Positions 1 to 9,700 of a DNA stretch of 64,000 nucleotides are shown one piece after another. Where the stretch lies: assembly GCF_022095615.2 (NCBI RefSeq), contig NZ_CP155559.1, positions 5,051,501 to 5,115,500 of the forward strand, given 5' to 3'. A program made the position numbers and the translations under genes. The notes under the pieces were generated by a model. It had not been told where the DNA came from and made no database searches. It was given only the letters and a program-made list of their open reading frames with translations. Numbering within the stretch: position 1 is the stretch's first letter; each line of letters starts with the position of its first letter. Source of the stretch: Bacillus thuringiensis (GTDB taxonomy: Bacteria; Bacillota; Bacilli; Bacillales; Bacillaceae_G).

Positions 1-1
1 A

Positions 2-1621
2 ATCGGGAAATTAACACAACCTCAAAATGATACGAAAGAAAATATTGCGAAAAAGTATTTAAAAGGTGAGGTAAACGGGGCTAAAGCTCAACAAGAACAA
101 GTCACTACTGAAAAAAATGTAGATTTCCATCCTACCAATAAAGAAACAAAAGAAAATCAAACCGAAGTTCGCCTTGCACAAACATATAAAAACTATAAAG
201 TATATGGCCAAGATCTCATTGTAAAAGTAGATAAAAATGGAGTGATCACAACTGTTAGTGGTAAAGTTGTTCAAAATTTAGATCAACAACCTAATCTTAC
301 TATAACAAATTTTTTGTCGAAAAATGAAGTAAAATCTAAATTACGCGATATAGTTCAAATTCCAAGTGATGCGGCTGAAACGGAATTCTCTAGCGAAACC
401 GTTGTTTATAAGAAAAAAGATAGCTCTTATACATTCGCAACTGTTATTACATTTACTTATGAAAACAATGCACAAATTATAAACGGCAATGCAATCATTG
501 ATTTAAAAACTGGTGAAGTACTTTTCCAAGAAAAATTTATTAAAAATAAAGAGAATAAAGCTATAAATCAAGTAACATCACCTAGCCTATCCTCTGCAAG
601 CGAGCAAGGAACTGGGAAAAATGCACTTCAAGAAAATATCTCTTTCAATATTGCCAAAGGGACTGATGGAAAATTTTATTTAGCTGATTTATCACGCGGA
701 AATGGTATTTATATTTACAATGCAAACTACGCTGATTCTCTCGGGGGATACAGTCAAGCTGGTTATCCAGGGACACTGATTTCAAGTAGCACTCCTAACT
801 TTACAGATAAAGAAGCTGCTGGCGCCATGAAAAACATGAGTGATATTTATGATTACTTCAAGAAAGAACATAATCTAAAAAGTTACGATAATAAAGATTC
901 AAAAGTTGTTGCTAGTGTACACGGTTTTGATTCTACTGAAGTTAGTGATGGTATAAAAGAAAACTATATAAACGCATTTTGGCACCCTGCTTGGAACCAA
1001 ATGGTATTTGGTGATGGTTTAAACGGAAAACTAACATCAGCTCTTGACGTAACAGCTCATGAATTTGGACATGCTGTATTTAGCGGTACAACGAAAAATA
1101 AAATTGTGAGATATCCAAGCGCTGAAACATCTGCGCTAAATGAAGGGCTAGCAGATTTTTGGGGTACACAAATCGAATATTACGTAAAGAAAGATAAAGG
1201 AAACTGGATTATGGGCGATACGTTAGGTGGCTTAACAATTCGTGACATCCCAAGAGAAATTGGTGATGGTGGTCATAAACTATATACGAACTTACAAGAT
1301 TTCTATAACGATGGAAATGATCAAGAATCGCACGTAAACTCTGGTATTATCAGCCACGTGTTATATCAATTAGCTGAAGGTAAAACTTATAACAATGTTG
1401 CCGTTCAAAAACAAGGTAATGAAAAAGTAAGTAAAGTTGTTATGCGAGCATTGCAAAATTACGCAACTTCAGCTGAAGATTTTGAATCACTTCAATCCCA
1501 TATTGTACAAGCTGCAAAAGATTTATATGGCAATGCCGTATCAAATGAATTTGCAAAAGCATTTGAAGCACATGGTTACAAACCATTACAAAAAGTAAAT
1601 AGAGTAATAGAAGTACAATAA
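2..1621 (+). CDS. Bacillolysin-type neutral metalloprotease (M4), 5' end outside window
   Basis: Secreted thermolysin-family zinc endopeptidase. The frame is open from base 2, so the signal peptide and start lie before the window; the ATG at 242 is internal. The visible part begins in the propeptide (FTP/PepSY-type sequence up to about base 600), followed by the catalytic domain. That domain carries the zinc motif HEFGH (near 1059), the third zinc ligand in NEGLADFWG (near 1140) and the M4 active-site segment SHVNSGIISH (near 1330). The C-terminus is complete and followed by a strong terminator. Family members process extracellular proteins for nutrition or virulence; the exact paralogue cannot be fixed without the 5' end. 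Confidence 0.93.
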   Translation: MGKLTQPQNDTKENIAKKYLKGEVNGAKAQQEQVTTEKNVDFHPTNKETKENQTEVRLAQTYKNYKVYGQDLIVKVDKNGVITTVSGKVVQNLDQQPNLTITNFLSKNEVKSKLRDIVQIPSDAAETEFSSETVVYKKKDSSYTFATVITFTYENNAQIINGNAIIDLKTGEVLFQEKFIKNKENKAINQVTSPSLSSASEQGTGKNALQENISFNIAKGTDGKFYLADLSRGNGIYIYNANYADSLGGYSQAGYPGTLISSSTPNFTDKEAAGAMKNMSDIYDYFKKEHNLKSYDNKDSKVVASVHGFDSTEVSDGIKENYINAFWHPAWNQMVFGDGLNGKLTSALDVTAHEFGHAVFSGTTKNKIVRYPSAETSALNEGLADFWGTQIEYYVKKDKGNWIMGDTLGGLTIRDIPREIGDGGHKLYTNLQDFYNDGNDQESHVNSGIISHVLYQLAEGKTYNNVAVQKQGNEKVSKVVMRALQNYATSAEDFESLQSHIVQAAKDLYGNAVSNEFAKAFEAHGYKPLQKVNRVIEVQ

Positions 1622-1626
1622 TTATA

Positions 1627-1662
1627 AAAAGAAGTTTACCTCTCATAGGTAAACTTCTTTTT
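1627..1662. terminator. Bidirectional terminator
   Basis: GAAGTTTACC (1631-1640) and GGTAAACTTC (1648-1657) form a perfect 10-bp stem with A- and T-tracts outside, serving the protease on + and the response regulator on -. Confidence 0.9.
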
Positions 1663-2263
1663 ATATCCATCCCTTTTCTTCCGCAATTGTAATTGCCTCA
1701 ATTCTATTTTTCGCATCAAGCTTTGTTAATACTTCGGAAATGTAATTACGTACTGTACCCGGTGAAAGATAAAGTGCCTTCGCAATTTCATTTGCCGTCT
1801 TTCCTTCTTTCGCAAGTAGCAATACTTCTTTTTCGCGATCTGATAGTGGATTTTGCTCCTGCCATAAACCGAACATTAAATCTTGAGAGATCTCTCGTTT
1901 TCCTTTCATTACGTTACGAATCGATGCAGCTAAATCTTCACTTGGACTATCTTTTAATAAATATCCGTGCACGCCAGCTTTCATTGCTCGTTCAAAATAT
2001 CCAGGGCGCGCAAATGTTGTTAAAATCATTACTTTGCATGCTGACTTTTCTTTCTGTAGCGTTTCCGCAACATCTAATCCGCTTTGAATTGGCATTTCAA
2101 TATCCATAATGCTTACATCAGGTTGTAGCGATTCAATTAGTTTTAGCGCCTCTTCCCCGTTCGCAGCTTGCCCAATTACTTCAATATCGTCTTCTAAATC
2201 AAGCAGGGCCCCTAATGCACCACGAAGCATCCGCTGATCTTCTGCAATAATAATTCGAATCAT
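1661..2263 (-). CDS. NarL/LuxR-family response regulator (YvfU/DesR-like)
   Basis: 200-residue response regulator. The receiver domain (1-120) has acidic residues near the N-terminus and the phospho-acceptor Asp54 in SIMDIEMP. The LuxR-type helix-turn-helix (about 135-195) contains LSDREKEVL and LSPGTVRNYISEVLTKL. Its start overlaps the end of the kinase gene by 4 bp, so the pair is translationally coupled. It is the last gene of a four-gene operon (ATPase, permease, kinase, regulator), the arrangement of B. subtilis yvfRSTU. Size and motifs also match DesR. By context it probably controls the ABC exporter of its own operon; the stimulus is unknown. Confidence 0.9.
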   Translation of the reverse strand: MIRIIIAEDQRMLRGALGALLDLEDDIEVIGQAANGEEALKLIESLQPDVSIMDIEMPIQSGLDVAETLQKEKSACKVMILTTFARPGYFERAMKAGVHGYLLKDSPSEDLAASIRNVMKGKREISQDLMFGLWQEQNPLSDREKEVLLLAKEGKTANEIAKALYLSPGTVRNYISEVLTKLDAKNRIEAITIAEEKGWI

Positions 2264-3390
2264 GCCCTCACCTCATCTTTTCCTTCTCTAATAACAACTG
2301 GCACTTTTACTGTTAATAGTGTCCCTGGATTGATCGTGCCCAGTTCAACAAACCCATCAATAAGAGCAATACGCTCTTTCATACCACGAATGCCATTTCC
2401 ATCGTGGTTTTGATCCACTAAACCAACTCCATTATCTTCTACTATCAAAATTAATTCGCCTTGTGATTCTAGTACAGAAACTGTGCAACGCGTTGCCTTA
2501 CTATGTTTTACAACATTTGTCACAGCCTCACGTAAACACATTCCTAAAATATTTTGTTCAATGGGTGATAATGAACTCGCACTCGTTTCTTGTTTTATTT
2601 CTAATTCAATAGTAGCAGCTTGTAAGATTGCTTTTATTTGCTCAAGCTCTTCCTCTACTGTAATCATGCGCATATCAGAAATTAATTCCCTTAGCTGCTT
2701 TAAAGCGGTACGAGATGTTTGTGTAATTTCCTTCGCTTCCACACTTGCACGCTCCGGATTTTTTACAATTAACTTCTCCACAAGCTGACTTTTTAAAGTA
2801 ATGAGTGATAATGTATGCCCTAACGTATCATGAAGATCTCTTGCAATCCGCTGCCGTTCTTCACGTTTTACTAAGTCTTTAATTTGCTCATTCGCTTCGT
2901 TTAATTGGTTCTTTAACATCTTTTTTTGATTGAAATTACGCATACCAAATGGCGTAAGGAGCATTAAAATAAACATCGGAACGATATTTACTAAACTTGT
3001 AGTCGTTAGTTGATTCATATTTATAAATAAAAATGCCCCAAGCATAATAACCAACAAACATAATAGCACTCGAAACACTTTCTTATTTGGCGTAAATCCC
3101 ATCGCACTTGCCGTGAAAAAGCCAAAGAATATCATGAAAGGATTGTAAAATAAAGCAAATAAAAAAATGAGTACCATTTGAATGCATGCCCATAAAACAA
3201 ACGTCTTCTGAACAAAATATAGCTGACGGTATGTGATAATAAAAAGTATCAACATACCGCTTCCTAGCACAAACTTCCATCCAGACGCTTGTGCTAAATG
3301 GTAGATTGGAAATAATAAATACACAAACCACATATACGGGAAGAAACCCATATGTTTCGGAAAAAATTCAAACCTCTTCGTCTCTATCAT
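2260..3390 (-). CDS. Sensor histidine kinase (HisKA_3 type, YvfT/DesK-like)
   Basis: 376 residues. The N-terminal 150 residues are strongly hydrophobic, with four or five membrane segments and almost no extracellular domain, as in DesK-type intramembrane sensors. The dimerisation helix carries the phosphorylatable His187 in RIARDLHDTLGH. An HATPase_c domain follows, with VEDNGVGL and GNGIRGMKERI. It directly abuts the permease gene upstream and overlaps the response regulator gene. Such kinases often sense membrane state or compounds handled by the adjacent transporter; that role here is inferred. Confidence 0.9.
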   Translation of the reverse strand: MIETKRFEFFPKHMGFFPYMWFVYLLFPIYHLAQASGWKFVLGSGMLILFIITYRQLYFVQKTFVLWACIQMVLIFLFALFYNPFMIFFGFFTASAMGFTPNKKVFRVLLCLLVIMLGAFLFINMNQLTTTSLVNIVPMFILMLLTPFGMRNFNQKKMLKNQLNEANEQIKDLVKREERQRIARDLHDTLGHTLSLITLKSQLVEKLIVKNPERASVEAKEITQTSRTALKQLRELISDMRMITVEEELEQIKAILQAATIELEIKQETSASSLSPIEQNILGMCLREAVTNVVKHSKATRCTVSVLESQGELILIVEDNGVGLVDQNHDGNGIRGMKERIALIDGFVELGTINPGTLLTVKVPVVIREGKDEVRA

Positions 3391-4125
3391 TTATACCGCT
3401 TCCTGTCTTTTTCTTATATATATTGATACTACAACAAATATAAGGAAATAACCTCCTAGTACCGCGATATTTTCCCAATCAACTGATTTTCCAGCTACAA
3501 TATCCCATGCGCCGCTTCCGAAATGGTATGTCGGTGTCCATTCCCCAATCGTTCTTAATATTTTTGGGAATACTTCAATTGGCATCCATAAACCACCAAG
3601 AATCGCTAAACACATATTTAAAATATTCGCTAATCCTGCCGCTGCATCAACTTTCTTAATCGAACCTACTATTGATCCAAGTGCTAAAAATGGAGTTACA
3701 CCTATTAATAGCCATAAACCAGCGCTAATCCACTGACCAAACGTTAACTGAACATCATTAATTAAAATACCTGCTAAAAAAATAACTACGATTGAAAACA
3801 TATTTACTACTGTTTGCGAAACAATTTTTGCAGAAATATATGCCCCTTCTGGCAGAGGTGTAATTCTCAAAAGCTGTGCCCACCCTTTTTGTCTTTCCTC
3901 AGAAAGACGAACACCAAAACTGAAGAGTGCTGTTCCAATGATACTGAATGACGTCATAGAAATTAAATAATGAGCTTTCCATTCATTCCCGTTCTGTGGC
4001 ACTTGAACAACATTTGTGAAAATATAGTAAAACATAACTGGCATTAATAATGAGAAAAAGATAAATAATTTATTGCGAAACGTACGTAATATCTCCATCT
4101 TACATTGCATCAAAAACGCTCTCAT
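3391..4125 (-). CDS. ABC-2 type transporter permease (YvfS-like)
   Basis: 244 residues with about six membrane segments and the ABC-2 export permease pattern: a cytoplasmic N-terminus, a hydrophobic segment near 20-40, and a C-terminal helix ending in the basic tail YIRKRQEAV. It overlaps the upstream ATPase gene by 4 bp and abuts the kinase gene. With the ATPase it forms an exporter, possibly for lipids, drugs or peptides; no substrate can be read from the sequence. Confidence 0.88.
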   Translation of the reverse strand: MRAFLMQCKMEILRTFRNKLFIFFSLLMPVMFYYIFTNVVQVPQNGNEWKAHYLISMTSFSIIGTALFSFGVRLSEERQKGWAQLLRITPLPEGAYISAKIVSQTVVNMFSIVVIFLAGILINDVQLTFGQWISAGLWLLIGVTPFLALGSIVGSIKKVDAAAGLANILNMCLAILGGLWMPIEVFPKILRTIGEWTPTYHFGSGAWDIVAGKSVDWENIAVLGGYFLIFVVVSIYIRKRQEAV

Positions 4126-5024
4126 GCGATTCCCTCCTTCTGATTTGCAACAAACTGCTCAAATGCTTCATCAAGACTTCCACGTTCAACTGAAACATCT
4201 GTTACAGGTAAATTCTTTTGATAAATCGCTTTTAAAGTTTCATCTGTATCTTCAGTTGTTAAAGTGAAGCGTCCTTCGTTTGACTCTACTTCTGTTACAT
4301 ATGGTAATTCCTTTAGCAATCTTGTAGGAATACTTTCTTTCGAATAAAACGAGATCGTTTTTCGCGAAATCGTCGCTTTCATCTCATCTGGTGTACCATC
4401 TGCGATAATCTTTCCGTTCGCAAACAATAAAATACGATCCGCCAATGCATCCGCTTCTTCTAAATAGTGCGTCGTTAAAATAATCGTTTTCCCCTCACTT
4501 ACTAACTTTCGAATTGTTTCCCAAAATGTTCTTCGAGACGTAATATCCATTCCAACTGTCGGCTCATCTAAAAATAGCAAATCTGGATTTCCTGCAAGTG
4601 CGAGTGCAAAGTTTAATCTTCTTTTTTGCCCGCCTGATAATTTCTCACATCTTTGTTTTCGTTCCGATTCTAAATTTGATAACTGTAGTAACGTTGCTTT
4701 CTCTACCGGATTCGTATAATAACTACGGAATAACTCAATCGCCTCTTCCACTGTGATGCTATCAATGACACTTACTTCTTGTAACATCGCGCCGAGGCTA
4801 TTACGCACATCTCTATGCTTTGGACTTTTTCCAAATATAGAAACAGTTCCTTCCGTCGGATCCTTTAATCCAAGCATCATCGACATCGTCGTCGTTTTCC
4901 CTGCACCATTCGGTCCAAGTAATGCTACGATTTCTCCTTTATTTACATGAAATGAAACGTTATTTACTGCGTTTTTATGTTTAAATGTTTTAGAAACACT
5001 ATTTACTTCAATAATCTTTTCCAT
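4122..5024 (-). CDS. ABC transporter ATP-binding protein (YvfR-like)
   Basis: 300-residue ABC ATPase, first gene of the operon. Walker A is GPNGAGKTTT (about residues 36-45), the signature is LSGGQKRR, and Walker B is DLLFLDEPTVGMD. The C-terminal 90 residues after the nucleotide-binding domain are typical of ABC-2 (DrrA/CcmA-like) drug exporters. A GGGGGTGGAGAG ribosome-binding site precedes the ATG. Upstream, at 5093-5120, lie GTCAT/ATGAC palindromes that may be the operator for the co-encoded response regulator. Confidence 0.92.
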   Translation of the reverse strand: MEKIIEVNSVSKTFKHKNAVNNVSFHVNKGEIVALLGPNGAGKTTTMSMMLGLKDPTEGTVSIFGKSPKHRDVRNSLGAMLQEVSVIDSITVEEAIELFRSYYTNPVEKATLLQLSNLESERKQRCEKLSGGQKRRLNFALALAGNPDLLFLDEPTVGMDITSRRTFWETIRKLVSEGKTIILTTHYLEEADALADRILLFANGKIIADGTPDEMKATISRKTISFYSKESIPTRLLKELPYVTEVESNEGRFTLTTEDTDETLKAIYQKNLPVTDVSVERGSLDEAFEQFVANQKEGIA

Positions 5025-5092
5025 CTCTCCACCCCCGCTGTTTCTTATATTTATATTGTATGTGTTGGAAAAGTTAGGAAACAGTATGATGC

Positions 5093-5120
5093 GTCATGAC
5101 ATCGATATGACAATTGTCAT
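5093..5120. promoter_or_regulatory. Paired GTCAT/ATGAC palindromes, possible response-regulator operator
   Basis: GTCATGAC (5093-5100) and the perfect palindrome ATGACAATTGTCAT (5107-5120) place four ATGAC half-sites in 28 bp. They lie 70-95 bp upstream of the ABC/two-component operon start and about 110 bp upstream of map. Assigning them to the co-encoded response regulator is an inference. Confidence 0.4.
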
Positions 5121-5229
5121 GTATTCCGTATGAGAGGAATCAACCCGCATACCGCAAGCGAGTAGCAGGACGAAAATAAACATGATACAATCGGGTAAGA
5201 TATATATTCGAGGAAGGACAGTGGTTTTC

Positions 5230-5976
5230 ATGATTATTCGTAATGAACAAGATTTAGAAGGCTTACGAAAAATCGGCCGCATCGTTGCGCTTGCACGTGA
5301 AGAAATGAAAAAAGAAGCGAAGCCAGGTATGACAACGAAAGAGCTTGATTTGATCGGTAAAAAAGTATTAGATGAGAATGGTGCTATTTCTGCACCTGAA
5401 AAAGAATATGATTTCCCTGGTGTAACTTGCATCAGTGTAAACGAAGAAGTTGCTCACGGTATTCCAGGAGATCGCGTATTAAAAGAAGGCGACCTTGTAA
5501 ATGTCGACGTATCTGCTGCACTTGATGGTTATTATGCAGATACAGGTATTTCATTTGTACTTGGAGAAGATGAAGCAAAAGAAAAGCTTTGCCAAGCAGC
5601 TGTTGATGCATTTTGGGCAGCTATGAAAAAGGTTAAGGCTGGTTCAAAACAAAACCAAATTGGTCGTGCTGTTTCAAACTTTGCACATAAAAATGGATAT
5701 AATGTGATTCAAAACTTAACTGGTCACGGTATTGGTCTTAGCTTACATGAAGCACCAAACCACATTTTAAGCTACTTTGATCCAATGGATAATGCGCTTC
5801 TAAAAGACGGTCTTGTTATCGCAGTAGAGCCATTCATTTCTATGAAAGCTGATCATATTATTGAGCGTGGTGACGATGGTTGGACATTCGTTACACCTGA
5901 CAAAAGCCTTGTTGCACAATGTGAACATACAGTTGTTGTAACACGCGGCGAACCGATAATCTTAACAGAAATATAA
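5230..5976 (+). CDS. map: Methionine aminopeptidase, type I
   Basis: Removes the initiator methionine from nascent proteins. It contains the metal-ligand segments of the M24A fold: NVDVSAALDGYYADTG, LTGHGIGLSLHEAPN, AVEPFIS and QCEHTVVVT. Starting at the ATG at 5230 gives 248 residues, the usual length. Upstream in-frame codons at 5182 (ATG) and 5221 (GTG) would add unconserved residues. The AGGAAGG site at 5211 is 12 nt from this ATG, so the GTG at 5221 remains possible. An extended -10 TGATACAAT lies at 5183-5191. It is monocistronic and probably a second map copy, since Bacillus also has one in the ribosomal protein cluster. Confidence 0.93.
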   Translation: MIIRNEQDLEGLRKIGRIVALAREEMKKEAKPGMTTKELDLIGKKVLDENGAISAPEKEYDFPGVTCISVNEEVAHGIPGDRVLKEGDLVNVDVSAALDGYYADTGISFVLGEDEAKEKLCQAAVDAFWAAMKKVKAGSKQNQIGRAVSNFAHKNGYNVIQNLTGHGIGLSLHEAPNHILSYFDPMDNALLKDGLVIAVEPFISMKADHIIERGDDGWTFVTPDKSLVAQCEHTVVVTRGEPIILTEI

Positions 5977-5982
5977 TACAAA

Positions 5983-6030
5983 AAAACGACTGTTTTGTAG
6001 ATTTATTCTGCATAGAACAGTCGTTTTTTC
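5983..6030 (+). terminator. Terminator of map
   Basis: AAAACGACTGTT and AACAGTCGTTTT arms enclose a loop of about 20 nt and are followed by a T-run (6023-6029). Confidence 0.85.
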
Positions 6031-6056
6031 ATTTTTGGGAAATATATGAAACATTG

Positions 6057-6085
6057 TTGAACTCTTTATCATTTAAGTATATAAT
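6057..6085 (+). promoter_or_regulatory. Sigma-A type promoter of a candidate small RNA
   Basis: TTGAAC (6057-6062), a 17-bp spacer and TATAAT (6080-6085). It is one of the best sigma-A matches in the window, yet no gene of normal size follows for more than 600 bp. Confidence 0.6.
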
Positions 6086-6091
6086 CTTTAG

Positions 6092-6158
6092 CGAAGGTTA
6101 TTTAGGCATGTCTTTACTAAAAAGATATTGTCGCTAAGAAGTAAATACCTTCTTTTTT
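6092..6158 (+). ncRNA. Candidate small RNA or orphan leader with a 9-codon ORF
   Basis: A transcript from the promoter at 6057-6085 would start near 6092. Its 5' end, GAAGGT plus ATTTA (6093-6104, one bulge), pairs with TAAAT plus ACCTTC (6142-6152), followed by six T residues, so it would terminate at about 67 nt. The loop holds ATG (6108) to TAA (6137), reading MSLLKRYCR, and the GAAGG that could serve as its Shine-Dalgarno site is inside the stem. This resembles a leader-peptide attenuator, but no regulated gene follows. A stand-alone sRNA is equally possible. Confidence 0.4.
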
Positions 6159-6755
6159 ATTGTTTAAAATGGTTCCAAAAATGACCGTAGTAACGGATTA
6201 GTCGAATATTCTGTAATGATTATATTCCTCTAACAATGTACGAAACAATCGTATCTTAACTTCGGTCCACTAATCGTACAACTTTCTTTAGACAAAATAG
6301 ATGACTATTTTCAAAGTACATATTGTCTTCATTCTGACCAAAATCAACCCTATCTAAATATTTATTTCCACATAACCTTAAGGCAAAAATAAGCCTTCAT
6401 TAAGGGATACATTACTTTGGTTAGCATGTATCGTAAAACTTACCTTTATAACCATTCTTTTCATCAGATTTACACGAAAGCTATCTCACATATAAAGGTC
6501 TGATATCATTCTTTATATCAGTATTTTTTTCGACATTTTTTGTCGAATTGTGTATATTTCCACAGAACCGTGTAAATATACATATTGTTTTACGTTAAAC
6601 AATATTACTTTGAACATAATCCTGTTTGTCTGAAAAAGAGTATAGAAACGGAGGGATAGCAAAAAGTAAATAACTTATAACAAATACTTTTAATATTCCA
6701 TTTGTTCATGTGGAATAAGTCCCCAATGGACAAATGAATGTTCAGAGGAGGAAAA
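6159..6755. other. Long non-coding region upstream of the adhesin gene, rich in hairpins
   Basis: No convincing gene was seen in about 600 bp. Inverted repeats: AAAATAG/CTATTTT (6294-6311); CTGATAT/ATATCAG followed by TATTTTTTT (6500-6530, terminator-like); TTCGACA/TGTCGAA (6529-6547); ATATTGTTT/AAACAATAT with a 6-nt spacer (6582-6605); and CATTTGTTCAT/ATGGACAAATG (6699-6736, one wobble), the last just before the adhesin Shine-Dalgarno site. The later ones could be operators or 5'-UTR structures. No clear sigma-A promoter for the adhesin was found. Confidence 0.5.
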
Positions 6756-9700
6756 ATGAAAAAACTTTTCAATGTATGTTTAATTGTATTCGTACTATTT
6801 TCGCAACTTGCTAGTTTTCCATACAATCAAGTAAGAGCGGAAACCTTAACAGGAGATTCCTTATTTGACACTGTTGAAATGAAAGATGCAACGAATCATA
6901 TTATTGACGAAGCATTAAATCCTAAAAACTTAATAAAAGTAGGATCAATCATTCACCTAGAATATGCTTGGTCAATAAAAGATCATCAAATTGCACAAGA
7001 AAAAGATGCAACAGTTCTTCAAATACCTAATGCATTAAAAGTAAAAAATGACCAACAAGGAAACTTGATGGCAGATCAACAAATTATTGGTCAATATTTT
7101 GTTACAGCAAACGATAACAAAATGAAAATAGTCTTTAACGATTCAGTAAAAGATTCAAAAGGTGTTAAGGGAAAAATTAAATTTGACACTGTATTCAATC
7201 CAGATTTAAAACCTGGCATAAAAGCTGTCCCACTCACTTTCCCTCTAGGTACAGTAGCTAAGATTATCTCAGTTCCTGTTCAAGTAGATAACCCTACTTC
7301 ACCTACTATTAATAGTGATGATGCAAAGCAGACTACCGAAGGGCAAAAGAACGGTGACGCACAGCAACCTACGGAACAGCAAAAGGACGGGAATCCTCAG
7401 CAGCCTGCGAAACAGCCAAAAGATGGTGAGACACAGCAACCTGCAGAACAACCAAAAGACGGGAATCCTCAGCAGCCTGCGAAACAGCCAAAAGATGGTG
7501 AGACACAGCAACCTGCGGAACAGCCGAAAGACGGAAATCCTCAGCAGCCTGCGGAACAGCCAAAAGATGGTGAGGCACAGCAACCTACTGAGAACCCTGG
7601 TGATAACACAACAGGGCAACCTGTTGAAAATCCAGACCCCTCACCTAAGCAAATTAAAGAAAATATTTTAACAAGCGTAAAATTAACAGATAAAGACGGA
7701 AAACCATTTAATGATACAGATAATCGTCCAAATCCTGATTCTGCTGCCAATATCGATTTTACATGGGAAGTTTTAGAATCATTAAAAGTAAAAAAGGGAG
7801 ATTACTATATTTTCCAACTTCCGGAATATTTTATCGTCCACAACACCATTACACAGCCCTTAGTTGATGGAACAGGACATGAAATTGGGACGTTCGTTGT
7901 TGACTTAAACGGAAAAGTAACTATGACTTTTAACGAGTACGTTGAAGACAATCCTAATATAGATGGTCATTTAAAAGTTGGTACCGAATTTAATAAAACA
8001 AAAATTAAAGGGACTACGGAACAAAAAATTCCTTTCCCAATTAAAGAACAAGACGTTATTATCGAGCTTGATTTCAAACCTAATGTAAAGAAATCTATGA
8101 ATAAAAAAGGTATACCTGATAGACCGATTAATACGAATCAAATTAATTGGACAGTCGAAATGAACAAAACAAAAGACATTCTTACAAACGCTGTCTTCCA
8201 AGACAATATTCCAAATGGAGCCAGTCTCAATGAAGATTCTATTAAGGTTTATGAGTTAGAAGTAGATATTAACGGGAAGACAACTCGTGGAGCCGAAGTT
8301 AGTAAAGAAGAATATACACTCACTTCATCCTCCGATAAATTAAATATCGCTTTTAAAAATGAAACGAAAAAAGCATATCAAATTGAATATGCGACAAAAA
8401 TTACTGACGAAAGTGTTACTAGTTTCAAAAATGAAGCAAAAGTATCCAGCAAGAATCAAGGAGATGTATCCGCAAATGCAACTGTAACTGTTTCACGCGG
8501 TACACATCTAGAGAAAACTAGTAAATATAATCCAAAAACACAAACAATTGAATGGACAATTACTTTCAACGGTGACCAGAGAGATATTAAACAATCTGAT
8601 GCGCTTTTAAAAGACATCTTGGACAAATCTCATAAAGTTGATGCAAGTTCTATCGTGGTTAAAAATGCTTCTTATGATAATAACGGAAAACTTGTTACAG
8701 GTGACAACGCCACAAACTTTACTGTAAAAGAAACCGAAGAGGGATTTGATTTACAATTTAATGAAGATATTAATAGTGCCTATGTGATTACTTATACATC
8801 GAAAGCCAAGAATGATGTTATACAAGATGGCGAAATTGAAAATAAAATTATTGCAGATGGAAAATGGAGTAAAACAAACAAAGTTACATTACAACAACAA
8901 AACATCATAAAGAAACATAATAAAAATACAGGCGATACAGATTACAATGCGAAAACAACAAAATGGACGATTATTGTAAATGATAACAACTACGTGTTAA
9001 ACGATGCTGTTATCAAGGATACGTTTGACTATGGTGGCCTAACGTTACAGAAAGATAGTTTCAAAATTACAGACGGATCGAAGACTCTTGATCCAAAGTC
9101 TGATTACACACTTGATGTAACAGATAAGGGGTTCGAAGTAAGACTAACTGGCGATTATAAGTCTAATATGAATAAAACCTTAACTATCACGTACACAACA
9201 GACTTTAATTACGAGACTCTATCTAAAAAGGATGATAATAAATCATTCAAAAATACAGCTGAGTTATCATGGAAAGATATAAATGGGAACGATAAAAATA
9301 GTTCATCTCATGATAGATTCAATCCTGACGGCTATACAAAAGGAAACGGATTTAAATACGGTTCTTACAATGCCCAAACGAAAGAAATCAAATGGGACAT
9401 AGGGTTTAACTATAATAACAGGACTATTAAAGACCCTTCTATCGTTGACGTACTAGAAAACAATCAAAAACTTATACCAGACTCCATTGAGATTCACCAT
9501 ATGGAATTAACTGGTGGTGCAGAAGGTTATAAATTAGGGGCACTTGTTTCCCCTGACGAATATACGGTAGAAAATGCAACGAAAGATAATAAAAATACAT
9601 TAACGATTCATTTTAAAAATGAAATTAAAACAGCGTACCATATCAGCTTTAAAACTTCACTCGCAGGTGAAGAAATTAATAAGCGCTATGATAATTACGC

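Noticed and set aside
6088..6137. TTAGCGA/TCGCTAA pairing as an antiterminator of the candidate small RNA
   Set aside because: The 5' arm lies before the predicted transcription start, so it would not be in the RNA.
7362..7577. Regular 36-bp repeats resembling a CRISPR array
   Set aside because: Units are directly adjacent without spacers and keep a coding frame; no cas genes are present.
7299..7750. Several open frames on both strands over the Q/P linker repeats
   Set aside because: They arise from the 36-bp repeat periodicity and have no ribosome-binding sites or plausible proteins.
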